DNA from: Rhizobium sophorae | Lineage (GTDB): Bacteria > Pseudomonadota > Alphaproteobacteria > Rhizobiales > Rhizobiaceae | DNA length: 59,231 nucleotides | Direction of reading: 5' to 3' | NCBI RefSeq assembly: GCF_013087515.1 | Contig: NZ_JABFCN010000035.1 | Location: 1-59,231 of the forward strand | Part shown: positions 26,083 through 34,601 of the stretch, piece by piece | Layout of the letters: the number at the start of each line of letters is the position of its first letter | How positions within the stretch are numbered: the stretch's first letter is position 1 | Made by a program: the position numbers and the translations under genes | The notes under the pieces: generated by a model | Seen by the model: only the letters and a program-made list of their open reading frames with translations | The model's database searches: none | What the model was told of the DNA's origin: nothing

Positions 26083-27351
26083 TCAAAAAGGAAGGAAGTC
26101 GAACAGGCGCTTGCTGGCCCTCGCCGCCCAAGCCGGCTTCACGGTTCCGGCAACCAATGGCGGGCCGGACGATGGAGCCAACGGCGATTGATAGAACCGG
26201 TTGAGCATCGCGTCGCACACGTAGTGCCCCCAGTTCGTTAGATGCTCCGTCTCCTTCGCGCCCAGAAAATGGAGATAGGTGCCGACCTCCGAGGGAACGA
26301 CCGATGATGGCGGCAGCGTGTAGGACGCGTAGGGCTTGAGCTCGACGTCCTTGCTGTCGATCGACCAATAGATGCCGCGGGTTCTTGCGCGCAGAGCCGA
26401 TTTCGCGAGATCGTCGAGGCCAAGCCTATCAGCCTGTTTTGCGGCCTTGAAGCCACCGATCAGGTCTCGGCGCCTCAACGACCTGACCTGATTGTCGGTC
26501 GTATCGAGAACGCGCTTGAGCTGGGAGAGATAGTTCCAATATCCGCGGGTCGAGGATTGCCAAGGCGCTCCGGCATCGCTGACAAGCAGGCAATCGCAGC
26601 GTTTTAGCGCCGGCTCGATGCCGTGATTGTCATAGGCGCCGCCGTCGCTCAATATTGCCCTGCCCGGAGCAACCGGTTCGCCAACGGTGTCGTCGAGCTT
26701 TTCCCTCTTCCAGGAAAACTGCGACAGGTCCAATCGCAGCGGCGATAGCACGGGCGGGAATGCCGCCGAAGCGGCAACCGCGGTCGCGAGCGAAAGTGTC
26801 GGATGAAACGACACCCCGATCCTGTAGTCCGCGATATAGCGGTTCGACATCCGAAAGAGTGAACCAGTGCTGAGATTGCTGGAGCAAAATACGAACCAGG
26901 GCGATCTGGGAAGATCGCTCAGGCTTGGTGATTTTCCGTCGAAGAGATGCCGCTCGTAGAGTTTAGCGGCTTCCTCGGCCGCGCTCGAGAAGGGGTTGAA
27001 CACGCCCTTCAGGAAGCTCGGCCCATCCGCGAATAGCTGACTGAAGGCCAGAATGCGATCGAGGTATTCGGTCTTGAAGTTGACGGCGACCCCGTTCTCA
27101 AAGACCAGCCGTGGCCACACATAGGCCAGCAGGCCGGACGCGATAGATCCGCCCGACACCGACGAGATCATATCGAGTTTCATCAGAAGACCGGCCTCGT
27201 TTAGCCTCACAAGCGATCCCGCATGGAAAAGCATGGCCCGATAGCCGCCGCCCGAAAGGCAGAGGCCGAGTTTATAACGCTCAGCGGGCTTCTCTGGTTC
27301 GTCGGATCCCGGGAGGACGGCATTCGATGGGGCATGCTCGTCTTCTGACAT
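26083..27351 (-). CDS. Patatin-like phospholipase
   Basis: 422 residues with the Ser-Asp dyad architecture of patatin acyl hydrolases. The oxyanion loop is LCLSGGGYRAM, the nucleophile elbow MISSVSGGSIASGL (serine in S-x-S-G-G context, a G-x-S-x-G variant), and the catalytic aspartate is in ILSDGGAYDNHGIEP. The C-terminal ~150 residues are alpha-helical and unassigned. No signal peptide is visible, so it is cytoplasmic or exported by a dedicated system. Patatins occur in lipid turnover, secreted effectors and phage-defence effectors; here the only neighbour on the same strand is a periplasmic ClpP-like gene. The ATG at 27351 is chosen over one four codons upstream with little to separate them. 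Confidence 0.85.
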   Translation of the reverse strand: MSEDEHAPSNAVLPGSDEPEKPAERYKLGLCLSGGGYRAMLFHAGSLVRLNEAGLLMKLDMISSVSGGSIASGLLAYVWPRLVFENGVAVNFKTEYLDRILAFSQLFADGPSFLKGVFNPFSSAAEEAAKLYERHLFDGKSPSLSDLPRSPWFVFCSSNLSTGSLFRMSNRYIADYRIGVSFHPTLSLATAVAASAAFPPVLSPLRLDLSQFSWKREKLDDTVGEPVAPGRAILSDGGAYDNHGIEPALKRCDCLLVSDAGAPWQSSTRGYWNYLSQLKRVLDTTDNQVRSLRRRDLIGGFKAAKQADRLGLDDLAKSALRARTRGIYWSIDSKDVELKPYASYTLPPSSVVPSEVGTYLHFLGAKETEHLTNWGHYVCDAMLNRFYQSPLAPSSGPPLVAGTVKPAWAARASKRLFDFLPF

Positions 27352-27434
27352 GCTCGGCCTCACTCAGGAATCTGATTTTCCCAACATTTCTTCCTCCGGG
27401 CAAACCAACGGTCGCTCGTCTTTGGGCCTGGGCG

Positions 27435-28744
27435 CTACTTACTCGTATATCGACGGGAGTTCGCATCGCATTTGTGCCACTCCCAGTTTATTCCGGCTTC
27501 GTCCTTATGGCCATAACACCAGTCCGCGCGATTGAGCAGCGGACCGAGTTCGTCGCGCCGTTTGCATGCCCGTAGAGTCTCGGGCCTCTCGCGATCGACA
27601 CTCGTGCGGCAGATGTCGTCCAGTCCTGTCCACTGATGGATCAACCGATCCGGTGCCTTTGCCCCCTTGTCGGTGGCGAGCACCTTTCCGGTCTCGGACT
27701 CGATCTGCTGAGAGGCCGTGTTCCACACGAAAGAGAATTCCGCCATCCCAGAGGACGTCCTACCCGTGCCCCTGTTTCCGGCAAACCACTCGACAATTCC
27801 CGACATTTCGCATTTTCCGGCACAGCTGGCAGTCACGGAGCCCGGCTTGACGCTGTAGATGCGCTCCGGCCAGCGTTGGGCGAAGGCTGCCTTTTCCTTC
27901 AGGACAGCGTCTTTGTCGAGGTTCCGAAGAAGGAGACCTCATCGGCATAGACGCGCTTCATGAAATCAAGCGCCGAGGCGCTGTATTTCGACCATTCGTC
28001 ATTGTATCGGTTGACGAAATCAACCGCCTCCGTGGTCAGGTCGCCGGGTTCGGATGCGGCGGCCTCCTCGGAATCGCTTGGGTCCGATGGCGTGACGGCG
28101 GGTGTTGCGCTCACCTGTGGCGCGGCGTCCGGCGATGGCGGCGCGCCCGCCGATGGCGAGGACATGTCCTCGGGCGTTATGATATTCCAGTCTCGCATTT
28201 CCGCGGAGGTAAGATACCTTATGTCGGTGCTGTCGATCGACAGGCTGAGCTGCAGCAGATTGGGGCTCACCCCCATGTCGGTCAGATATCCGATGATCTC
28301 GCCGGTCAGCGATTGAACCGACGAGACTGCTAAATTGCTGTCCATGGCGGCATCGTCGGAAAGAGAAACCCGATGCACGCCGATGGACCCCGGCTCGGCA
28401 AACCTATGAACGCCACCGACGAAGGCGAAGGCGCAAGCCGATGCGCATTCCATGGCTCTGATCTGGATCGTTCTTGCATTCAGGGCGCGAATGATGCGGC
28501 CGAACTCGATCGCGACGATCACGTTTCCGCCGGGCGAGTCAAACGTAATATAGGCCGGCTGGAACTGCTTGTACTCGTCGACAAGCGTCTTCGGATCGTC
28601 GGAGATTTCGAACGCGCCCTTTATCGCAAGGCCACGCTCTCCCGGCGCGCCGTCCAGACGTTCGTAGGAAATTGCCGCATGCCCCTCTCCGGCCAGGGCG
28701 ACGAACGCCAGCAGCATCGATATGAATGAGACGGATTTCCACAT
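27435..28744 (-). pseudogene. Frameshifted periplasmic ClpP-like protein with C-terminal NTF2-like domain
   Basis: The ATG at 28744 (GGAG upstream) starts a signal peptide (SVSFISMLLAFVALAGEGHA). The next ~170 residues have a ClpP/crotonase-like fold as in COG3904 proteins: ITFDSPGGNVIVAIEFGR, the candidate nucleophile serine in AMECASACAFAF, and the histidine in IGVHRVS. A proline/serine linker follows, then an NTF2-like segment (NRYNDEWSKYSASALDFMKR). The frame stops at 27899 (FFGTSTKTLS). In the neighbouring frame the protein goes on as AVLKEKAAFAQRWPERIYSV to 27435. One missing base near 27905 would restore a ~436-residue protein. The first 281 residues may still be made. Confidence 0.7.
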
Positions 28745-28825
28745 TCCACTCCAGCCTTCGAGCACGTGTATCTCTCCTGTCGTCACTCGCAGCATATCTT
28801 GCTCATCAATGTATTGCGGGAGCGA

Positions 28826-28918
28826 TCATCGAACCCTTGCGACGAGACCGTAAGCTTTCAATGCGACCAAGCCCGTGGCAATCACGAGTTTGAAGATCAA
28901 CAGCTTTGACGAGAACAT
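28826..28918 (-). CDS. Small hydrophobic protein (30 aa)
   Basis: ATG at 28918, TGA at 28826. The peptide MFSSKLLIFKLVIATGLVAL + KAYGLVARVR is a single amphipathic/transmembrane helix with basic ends. GGTAGG six bases before the ATG is a weak ribosome-binding site. It is below the size most gene callers accept; I support it only on its membrane-protein character. Function unknown. Confidence 0.35.
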   Translation of the reverse strand: MFSSKLLIFKLVIATGLVALKAYGLVARVR

Positions 28919-29134
28919 TTCAGACCTACCCCAGCAGCATCTGATCAATGCACAAGGGGCAATCTTCTGGCAAGCGGCACAATCAGAAGTGATGATACAA
29001 GGTAAACGCCGGTTCCTCGCCGCGATCGTGAGATCGCGGTCCACGCGATCCAACACGGTGCCGGCAATTGATGCTGGAGCTGCAGAAAAGAAGAGAACGC
29101 TTCTTCGGATTTCGTCGCGGGTTCCGCTCTGCCG

Positions 29135-29767
29135 TTACGGTCTCACACGGTCGGGATGCGCCGCCTGGAAGGCGGGCAGTTCGGCGCATCTGGCGTCGAT
29201 ATAGACGATGCGTTTGAAAGCGGTCAGATCCACTTCCCAGCGGCGGGCATTGTAGACTTGGGGAACAAGACAGAGGTCCGCCATCGTCGGCGTATCTCCA
29301 AAGCTGAACGCGCCATCGGCTTTGCCGATCATGGCCTCCAGTTTGCGCAGTCCGTCGGTGATGAAATGTTTCATCCATTCCTCGCGGGCATCGGCCTTCT
29401 CAGTCATGCTCATGAGATGTGACACGACATGCAAGTTGCATATCGGATGGATATCCATGGCAACCGCATATGCGAGGGCGCGGACTTTCTGGCGATCGGC
29501 GATATCAAGCGGCAGTAGTCCGCTTTCCGGCTGAAGCTCGGCCAGATATTCGATGATCGCCAGCGATTGCGTCAGGGTTCTTCCGTCGATCACCAAGGTC
29601 GGCACCAGCCCCTGCGGGTTGAGCGCCAGATATTCCGGGGTCCGATGCGCGGCCTCCAACAGATTGATGGGCACGGTTTTGTAATCGATGCCCAAGAGGT
29701 TGAGCGCGATACGGACGCGATAGCTCGCCGATGATCTCCAATAGTCGTAGAGAACGACCTCGTTCAT
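29135..29767 (-). CDS. maiA: Maleylacetoacetate isomerase
   Basis: A glutathione-dependent cis-trans isomerase (zeta-class GST) converting maleylacetoacetate to fumarylacetoacetate in tyrosine catabolism. 210 residues; the zeta signature near the N-terminus is YDYWRSSASYRVRIALNLLG (SSCxWRVRIAL in many homologues, with an SSASYR variant here). The cytoplasmic GST C-domain follows, with ADLCLVPQVYNARRW. It overlaps the fahA gene by 4 bp (ATGA-type), so the two are translationally coupled. It is the last gene of the hmgA-fahA-maiA unit. Confidence 0.95.
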   Translation of the reverse strand: MNEVVLYDYWRSSASYRVRIALNLLGIDYKTVPINLLEAAHRTPEYLALNPQGLVPTLVIDGRTLTQSLAIIEYLAELQPESGLLPLDIADRQKVRALAYAVAMDIHPICNLHVVSHLMSMTEKADAREEWMKHFITDGLRKLEAMIGKADGAFSFGDTPTMADLCLVPQVYNARRWEVDLTAFKRIVYIDARCAELPAFQAAHPDRVRP

Positions 29768-30789
29768 TGCGGCCCGGCCCCGCTGTATTTTTCGACTGTC
29801 TGCTCGATCGCCCCGAAGATCGAATGGCCGGCCTTATCCTTCATCTCGATGCGCACCTGATCGCCGAACTTCATGAAGGGGGTCTTCGGCGATCCAGTCT
29901 CGATGACCTCGATCATCCTGATTTCGGCGATGCAGGAGTAGCCGTTCCCCCCCTCTTCCACCGGTTTTCCCGGGCCCCCGTCGAGCTTGTTGGAAACGGT
30001 GCCGGAGCCGATGATCGTTCCGGCCGCGAGATTGCGGGTTTTGGCGGCATGGGCGATCAGCTGGCCGAAATCAAAGGTCATGTCGATGCCGGCATTCGCC
30101 TTGCCGAATGGCTTGCCGTTCAAGCTCACCAGTAGCGGCAGATGCAGCTTGCCGCCATCCCAGGCATCTCCGAGTTCATCCGGCGTCACCGCGACTGGAG
30201 AAAAAGCCGATGCTGGCTTCGACTGAAAGAAACCAAATCCCTTCGCCAGTTCGTCCGGGATCAGACCGCGCAGCGACACGTCGTTGACGAGCATCAGCAG
30301 ACGGATGGCGCTGCGGGCGGCCTCCGGGCTGGACCCCATTGCAACGTCGCCGGTTATGACGGCGACCTCGCCCTCCATGTCGATGCCATAGGCCTCGTCA
30401 GCCGCCAGGATGGGATCGCGCGGCGCGAGGAACGCGTCTGACCCGCCTTGATAGATCAGCGGATCGGTCCAGAAGCTTGCCGGCATCTCGGCACCGCGCG
30501 CCTTGCGCACCAGTTCGACATGGTTGACGTAGGCGGAGCCGTCGGCCCATTGGTAGGCTCGCGGCAAAGGTGACGTTGCGTCATGTTCGTGAAACCGGAT
30601 CGTCGGCTGGGCTCCGGTCTCGACGCCTTCGGCAATGAGCGCGAGCCTCGGAGCCACATGCGCCCAGTCATCGAGTGCTGCCTGCAGGGTCCGGGCGATG
30701 TGACCGACCTCCGAACAGCGGGTCAGGTCGCGGGAAACGACGACGAGCCGGCCGTCCCGCGTGGAGTCTTTTAACGTCGCAAGTTTCAT
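29764..30789 (-). CDS. fahA: Fumarylacetoacetate hydrolase
   Basis: Hydrolyses fumarylacetoacetate to fumarate and acetoacetate, the last step of tyrosine breakdown. 341 residues of the FAA hydrolase superfamily. The divalent-metal and substrate region includes DPILAADEAYGIDMEGEVAV and GTIIGSGTVSN; the basic LVRKARGAEMP lies earlier. The ATG at 30789 is chosen because MKLATLKDSTRDGRLVVVS matches family N-termini; the open frame further upstream overlaps hmgA. It lies 40 bp after hmgA and 4 bp into maiA. Confidence 0.93.
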   Translation of the reverse strand: MKLATLKDSTRDGRLVVVSRDLTRCSEVGHIARTLQAALDDWAHVAPRLALIAEGVETGAQPTIRFHEHDATSPLPRAYQWADGSAYVNHVELVRKARGAEMPASFWTDPLIYQGGSDAFLAPRDPILAADEAYGIDMEGEVAVITGDVAMGSSPEAARSAIRLLMLVNDVSLRGLIPDELAKGFGFFQSKPASAFSPVAVTPDELGDAWDGGKLHLPLLVSLNGKPFGKANAGIDMTFDFGQLIAHAAKTRNLAAGTIIGSGTVSNKLDGGPGKPVEEGGNGYSCIAEIRMIEVIETGSPKTPFMKFGDQVRIEMKDKAGHSIFGAIEQTVEKYSGAGPQ

Positions 30790-30829
30790 GTCCGAAATTC
30801 CGTGCCGGAGGATGGCTTCACCTGATGCA

Positions 30830-32191
30830 TCACTTGATACCGGGGGTCCCGTCGAACTTGCGTTCCAGGCCGTCCCAGCATTCGAGGTAATCATCCTGCA
30901 GCGTTTCGAGCTCGGCTGCGTATTTCGTCAGTTGCTGCGGGTACCGGGTCTCGAACATGAAGGCCATGGTGTGATCGAGCTTCACCGGCTTGAGCTCGGT
31001 GTTGGATGCCTTTTCGAAGGCGACCGCGTCCGGCCCGTGGGGAAGCATCATGTTGTGCAGGCTCATGCCGCCCGGCACGAAGCCCTCCTCCTTGGCGTCG
31101 TACTGGCCGTGGATCAGACCCATGAATTCGCTCATGATGTTGCGGTGGTACCAGGGCGGACGGAAGGTGTGCTCGGCGACCAGCCAGCGCGGCGGAAAGA
31201 TCACGAAGTCGACATTGGCGGTACCGGCATCTTCGGTGGGTGCGGTCAGCACCGAAAAAATCGACGGATCGGGATGGTCGAAGCTGATGGCGCCGACCGG
31301 AGAAAACGTCCGCAAATCGTATTTGTAAGGCGCGTAATTGCCGTGCCAGGCCACCACATCGAGCGGCGAGTGGCCGATGTCCGTGACATAGAATTTTCCG
31401 CACCACTTCACATGCACGCGGCACGGCGTTTCCTTGTCCTCGAAAGCGGCGGCAGGTGTCTTGAAGTCGCGCGGGTTTGCCAGGCAGTTGGCGCCGATCG
31501 GCCCGCGGTCTGGCAGCGTGAATTTCGCGCCGTAGTTCTCGCATATATAGCCACGCCACACCGTCTGCTCGCCGCCCCTCAAAATCTTGAACATCATGCC
31601 GCGCGGGATGAGGCATATTTCCAGGGGCTCGACATCCATGATGCCCATTTCGGTGAACACTCTGATGGCGCCGAGCTGCGGCACGATCAGCAGTTCGCCG
31701 TCGGCGTTGAAGAAGTAGTCGTCGACCATGTCTTCATTGAAAAGGTAGGCATGGGCCGACATGCCGACCTGAGTGGTGGCATCGCCTGCCGTCGTGATGG
31801 TCCGCACCCCTTCCAGAAACGTCAGTCTCTCCGAGGGTGCGGGGATGGGATCCCAGCGGAGCTGGCCGAGAGGAAGCGAATGTTCGTCGAGGCAAGGCGC
31901 GGTTTTCCAGAGCGGATAGGAAGCGTTGGAGAAGCGGCGGGTGTGGCGCACGCTCGGGCGAATGCGATAAAGCCAGGACCTTTCGTTCGTCCCGCGGGGT
32001 GCTGTGAACGGCGAGCCGGAAAGCTGCTCCGCATAGAGACCGTAATTGCATTTCTGCGGGCTGTTCTGGCCTTGCGGCAAGGCGCCGGGCAGCGACTCGG
32101 TTTCGAAGTCATTGCCGAATCCCGGCATATATTTCAGTTTGTTTGTCGTCGCGGCTTCACCGTTCGACGTCTGGATCGATGTCTGGTCCAT
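30830..32191 (-). CDS. hmgA: Homogentisate 1,2-dioxygenase
   Basis: A non-heme Fe(II) dioxygenase that opens homogentisate to maleylacetoacetate. 453 residues, the normal family length. Characteristic stretches are YMPGFGNDFETESLPGALP at the N-terminus, SWLYRIRPSV, and the metal-binding region around PPWYHRNIMSEFMGLIHGQY, with histidine and glutamate ligands. The ATG at 32191 follows GGAGGAG with a 5-base spacer; a GTG two codons upstream is less likely. A strong hairpin lies between hpd and this gene. Confidence 0.96.
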   Translation of the reverse strand: MDQTSIQTSNGEAATTNKLKYMPGFGNDFETESLPGALPQGQNSPQKCNYGLYAEQLSGSPFTAPRGTNERSWLYRIRPSVRHTRRFSNASYPLWKTAPCLDEHSLPLGQLRWDPIPAPSERLTFLEGVRTITTAGDATTQVGMSAHAYLFNEDMVDDYFFNADGELLIVPQLGAIRVFTEMGIMDVEPLEICLIPRGMMFKILRGGEQTVWRGYICENYGAKFTLPDRGPIGANCLANPRDFKTPAAAFEDKETPCRVHVKWCGKFYVTDIGHSPLDVVAWHGNYAPYKYDLRTFSPVGAISFDHPDPSIFSVLTAPTEDAGTANVDFVIFPPRWLVAEHTFRPPWYHRNIMSEFMGLIHGQYDAKEEGFVPGGMSLHNMMLPHGPDAVAFEKASNTELKPVKLDHTMAFMFETRYPQQLTKYAAELETLQDDYLECWDGLERKFDGTPGIK

Positions 32192-32213
32192 GCTCACTCC
32201 TCCCCGAAAACTC

Positions 32214-32246
32214 GAGCGCCGCGCGTCTGAAGGATGCGCGGCGCTC
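32214..32246 (-). terminator. Terminator/attenuator between hpd and hmgA
   Basis: GAGCGCCGCGC (32214-32224) and GCGCGGCGCTC (32236-32246) form a perfect 11-bp stem with an 11-base loop, followed on the minus strand by GAGTTTTC. It lies 6 bp after the hpd stop and just before the hmgA ribosome-binding site. It should reduce hpd read-through into hmgA. Confidence 0.7.
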
Positions 32247-32252
32247 TAGAGT

Positions 32253-33362
32253 TTACTCCGCTGCAGTCCCGATGACACCACGCTTGATCTGATCGGCCTC
32301 GATCGACTCGAACAGAGCACGGAAGTTGCCTTCGCCGAAGCCTTCGTCACCCTTGCGCTGGATGAATTCGAAGAAGATCGGGCCGATGACGGTCTTGGAG
32401 AAGATCTGCAGCAGGATTTTCGTCATGCCGCCATTCATCACACCTTCGCCATCGATGAGGATGCCGTGCTTCTTCATGCGTTCGATCGGTTCGCTGTGAC
32501 CGTTCACGCGCTCATAGGACATATCGTAATAGGTCTCCGGTGGACCCGGCATGAAGCGCAGGCCGTTGTCGGCAAGCCTGTCGGTGGCGTCGTAGATGTC
32601 TTCTGTTCCAACGGCGATATGCTGGATGCCCTCGCCCTTGTACTTCTTCAGATATTCCTCGATCTGGCTGGTGTCGTCCTTCGATTCATTCAGCGGTATG
32701 CGGATCTTGCCGCAGGGCGAGGTGATGGCGCGGCTCACCAGACCGGTGATGCGCCCATCGATATCGAAGAAGTGGATCTGCTTGAAATTGAACAGGTTGC
32801 GGTAAAAATCCCACCATTTGTCCATGTTGCCGCGAAAGACGTTGTGCGTCAGATGGTCGAGATAATAGAAGCCGATCCCCTGGGGCTGCGGGTCGCGCTC
32901 GCCAAGCCAGTCGAACTCGGCTTCGTAGGCCGATCCCTTTGCACCATAGATCTCGACGAAATAGAGCAGCGATCCGCCGATGCCGACAATCGCCGGGACG
33001 TCGAGTGCCTTGTCGTCCCCTTCATAGGGAACGGCGCCTTTCGACACCGCGTGGTCGAAAGCGTGCCTGGCGTCGACGACGCGCCAGGCCATCGACGGGG
33101 CGCAGGGACCATGATTTGCGACGAAACGCGCGGCATGGCTGCCGGGTTCGGCGTTCAGGACGTAGTTGATGTCACCCTGTCGCCAGACGGTGATGTCTTT
33201 CGTCTTGTGTTTGGCGACTGCGACATAGCCCATGCGTGTGAAGAGCTCGCGTAGCGTCTCGGGCTCAGGATGGGCGAACTCGACGAATTCGAAGCCGTCG
33301 GTGCCAGCCGGATTGTCGGCGGTGATTTCCGAGGGCGGCGCGTCATGTGGGAAGGGACCCAT
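32253..33362 (-). CDS. hpd: 4-Hydroxyphenylpyruvate dioxygenase
   Basis: An Fe(II) enzyme converting 4-hydroxyphenylpyruvate to homogentisate. 369 residues: two VOC (glyoxalase-fold) repeats. The N-terminal repeat starts GFEFVEFAHPEPETLRELF; the catalytic C-terminal repeat contains DHLTHNVFRG (first iron His), EGIQHIAVGTEDIY (second His) and IGPIFFEFIQRKGDEGFGEGN (Glu ligand). The ATG at 33362 is preceded by AGAGGAG-like sequence (TCTGGAGGAAAG). It is divergent from an Lrp gene, with two inverted repeats in the gap. Confidence 0.97.
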   Translation of the reverse strand: MGPFPHDAPPSEITADNPAGTDGFEFVEFAHPEPETLRELFTRMGYVAVAKHKTKDITVWRQGDINYVLNAEPGSHAARFVANHGPCAPSMAWRVVDARHAFDHAVSKGAVPYEGDDKALDVPAIVGIGGSLLYFVEIYGAKGSAYEAEFDWLGERDPQPQGIGFYYLDHLTHNVFRGNMDKWWDFYRNLFNFKQIHFFDIDGRITGLVSRAITSPCGKIRIPLNESKDDTSQIEEYLKKYKGEGIQHIAVGTEDIYDATDRLADNGLRFMPGPPETYYDMSYERVNGHSEPIERMKKHGILIDGEGVMNGGMTKILLQIFSKTVIGPIFFEFIQRKGDEGFGEGNFRALFESIEADQIKRGVIGTAAE

Positions 33363-33382
33363 TTTCTTTCCTCCAGAGGAGA

Positions 33383-33431
33383 TTGCATTTCTATGCAAAG
33401 TGTGGCCCAAAACACGTGCAAAGTTCTTGCA
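33383..33431. promoter_or_regulatory. Two TTGCA-type inverted repeats between hpd and lrp
   Basis: TTGCAT-TTCT-ATGCAA (33383-33398) is a perfect 6-4-6 palindrome. TGCAA-AGTTC-TTGCA (33417-33431) repeats the same half-site, with centres about 33 bp apart. They lie in the 129-bp gap between the divergent hpd and Lrp genes and are the best candidates for the operators of that Lrp protein. Confidence 0.55.
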
Positions 33432-33491
33432 TTCTTCATGCTCCAGGAAGAAATTATGCACGATCCGTGAGTGTATTGGAGATTTCATGCA

Positions 33492-33971
33492 ATGAATGAA
33501 CCGCTCGACAAATTGGATTTGCGCCTGCTCCAGGAACTGCAAAAGGACGGCAGGCTGACGAACAACGAGCTGGGGGAGCGGATCGCGCTTTCACCGTCGC
33601 AATGTTCGCGCCGGCGCACGAGGCTGGAGGCTGAGGGATATATCCGCAGCTACCGCGCTTACCTCGATCGGCAGAAGCTGGGCCTGGATATGCTGGTGGT
33701 CATTTCCGTGACGCTGGCGACCCACAACAGAGACAATGCCCGCCGATTTTCGCAACTGATCAACGGACTGCCGGAAGTTCTCGAAGCCTATGCCCTGACC
33801 GGTGAAATGGACTATCACCTGACGGTGGCGACCCGCGGGCTCGCCGACCTCTCGAAATTCGTCAACGACGTTCTGTTGCCCCACGAGTCGGTGCAGCACG
33901 TGAAGACGTCGATCGTGCTCGACACGCTGAAGACATTCGAAGGTTTTCCGGTGCTCATGCCGGGGCACTGA
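33492..33971 (+). CDS. Lrp/AsnC regulator of the homogentisate pathway (inferred)
   Basis: 159 residues: winged helix (LDLRLLQELQKDGRLTNNEL, then GERIALSPSQCSRRRTRLEA) and RAM ligand domain (VLEAYALTGEMDYHLTVA, ending at VLMPGH). Divergent position next to hpd with paired palindromes between makes it the probable aromatic-amino-acid-responsive regulator of hpd and perhaps hmgA-fahA-maiA. The ligand is inferred, not shown. The ATG at 33492 gives a typical MNEPLDKLDLRLL start; seven codons upstream is another in-frame start without ribosome-binding site support. Confidence 0.92.
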   Translation: MNEPLDKLDLRLLQELQKDGRLTNNELGERIALSPSQCSRRRTRLEAEGYIRSYRAYLDRQKLGLDMLVVISVTLATHNRDNARRFSQLINGLPEVLEAYALTGEMDYHLTVATRGLADLSKFVNDVLLPHESVQHVKTSIVLDTLKTFEGFPVLMPGH

Positions 33972-34016
33972 CATGGCGGCAGCACACCATGATGTCGACG
34001 GCATCGCTCTGCGCAG

Positions 34017-34490
34017 TCAGAGCGGCAGTTCGGTCGAGAATTTCAGCTCACGCAGTACGAAGCTGGAGACGACGGTGCGCACATGCGGATTGCGCATGAG
34101 ATAGCGGGTCATGAAGGCTTCGTAGCTTTCCACGTCCCTCGCCCTGATCTTCAGCATGTAGTCGAAGGCGCCCGACAGGGCGTAACACTCCATGATCTCA
34201 GGCCGCTCCAGCACCACCGCAGCGAACGACGCGACCGCCTCTTCGTGGTGATCCTCCAGCGTCACATGCGCGATGACACAGAGCTTGAGATCGAGTTTTC
34301 CAGGATCGAGCAGTGTCACACGCTTGCGGATGACGCCGTCGGCTTCCAGCTCCTGGATCTTCCGCCAGGCCGAACTCTGCGACATGCCGGCCTTTTCCGC
34401 CAGGTCTGCCAGCGAAAGGCTGCCGTCGGCCTGGACGAGTTGCAGAAGCTTGCGGCGAAAATTCCCAGGTTCTTTCATTTTCCGCATCAT
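34017..34490 (-). CDS. Lrp/AsnC regulator, probable regulator of phhA
   Basis: 157 residues with an N-terminal helix-turn-helix (LQLVQADGSLSLADLAEKAG, then MSQSSAWRKIQELEADGVIR) and the C-terminal RAM domain (IMECYALSGAFDYMLKIRA). It is divergent from phhA (112 bp between starts) and convergent with the other Lrp gene, 45 bp apart. The arrangement matches known PhhR/Lrp-type control of phenylalanine hydroxylase genes; effector inferred as phenylalanine or tyrosine. Several Met codons lie close together at the start (34490, 34487, 34478), so the exact start is uncertain. Confidence 0.9.
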   Translation of the reverse strand: MMRKMKEPGNFRRKLLQLVQADGSLSLADLAEKAGMSQSSAWRKIQELEADGVIRKRVTLLDPGKLDLKLCVIAHVTLEDHHEEAVASFAAVVLERPEIMECYALSGAFDYMLKIRARDVESYEAFMTRYLMRNPHVRTVVSSFVLRELKFSTELPL

Positions 34491-34601
34491 ATTGGGGAAG
34501 ATTTGCCAAGAGTATGGCGATAGCCAGCACGAAAGAAAAGAAAATCCTCCGAATCCGGATCATAATGGCAGGAATAGCGCCGTGCCTGGGAGGATCAGCC
34601 T

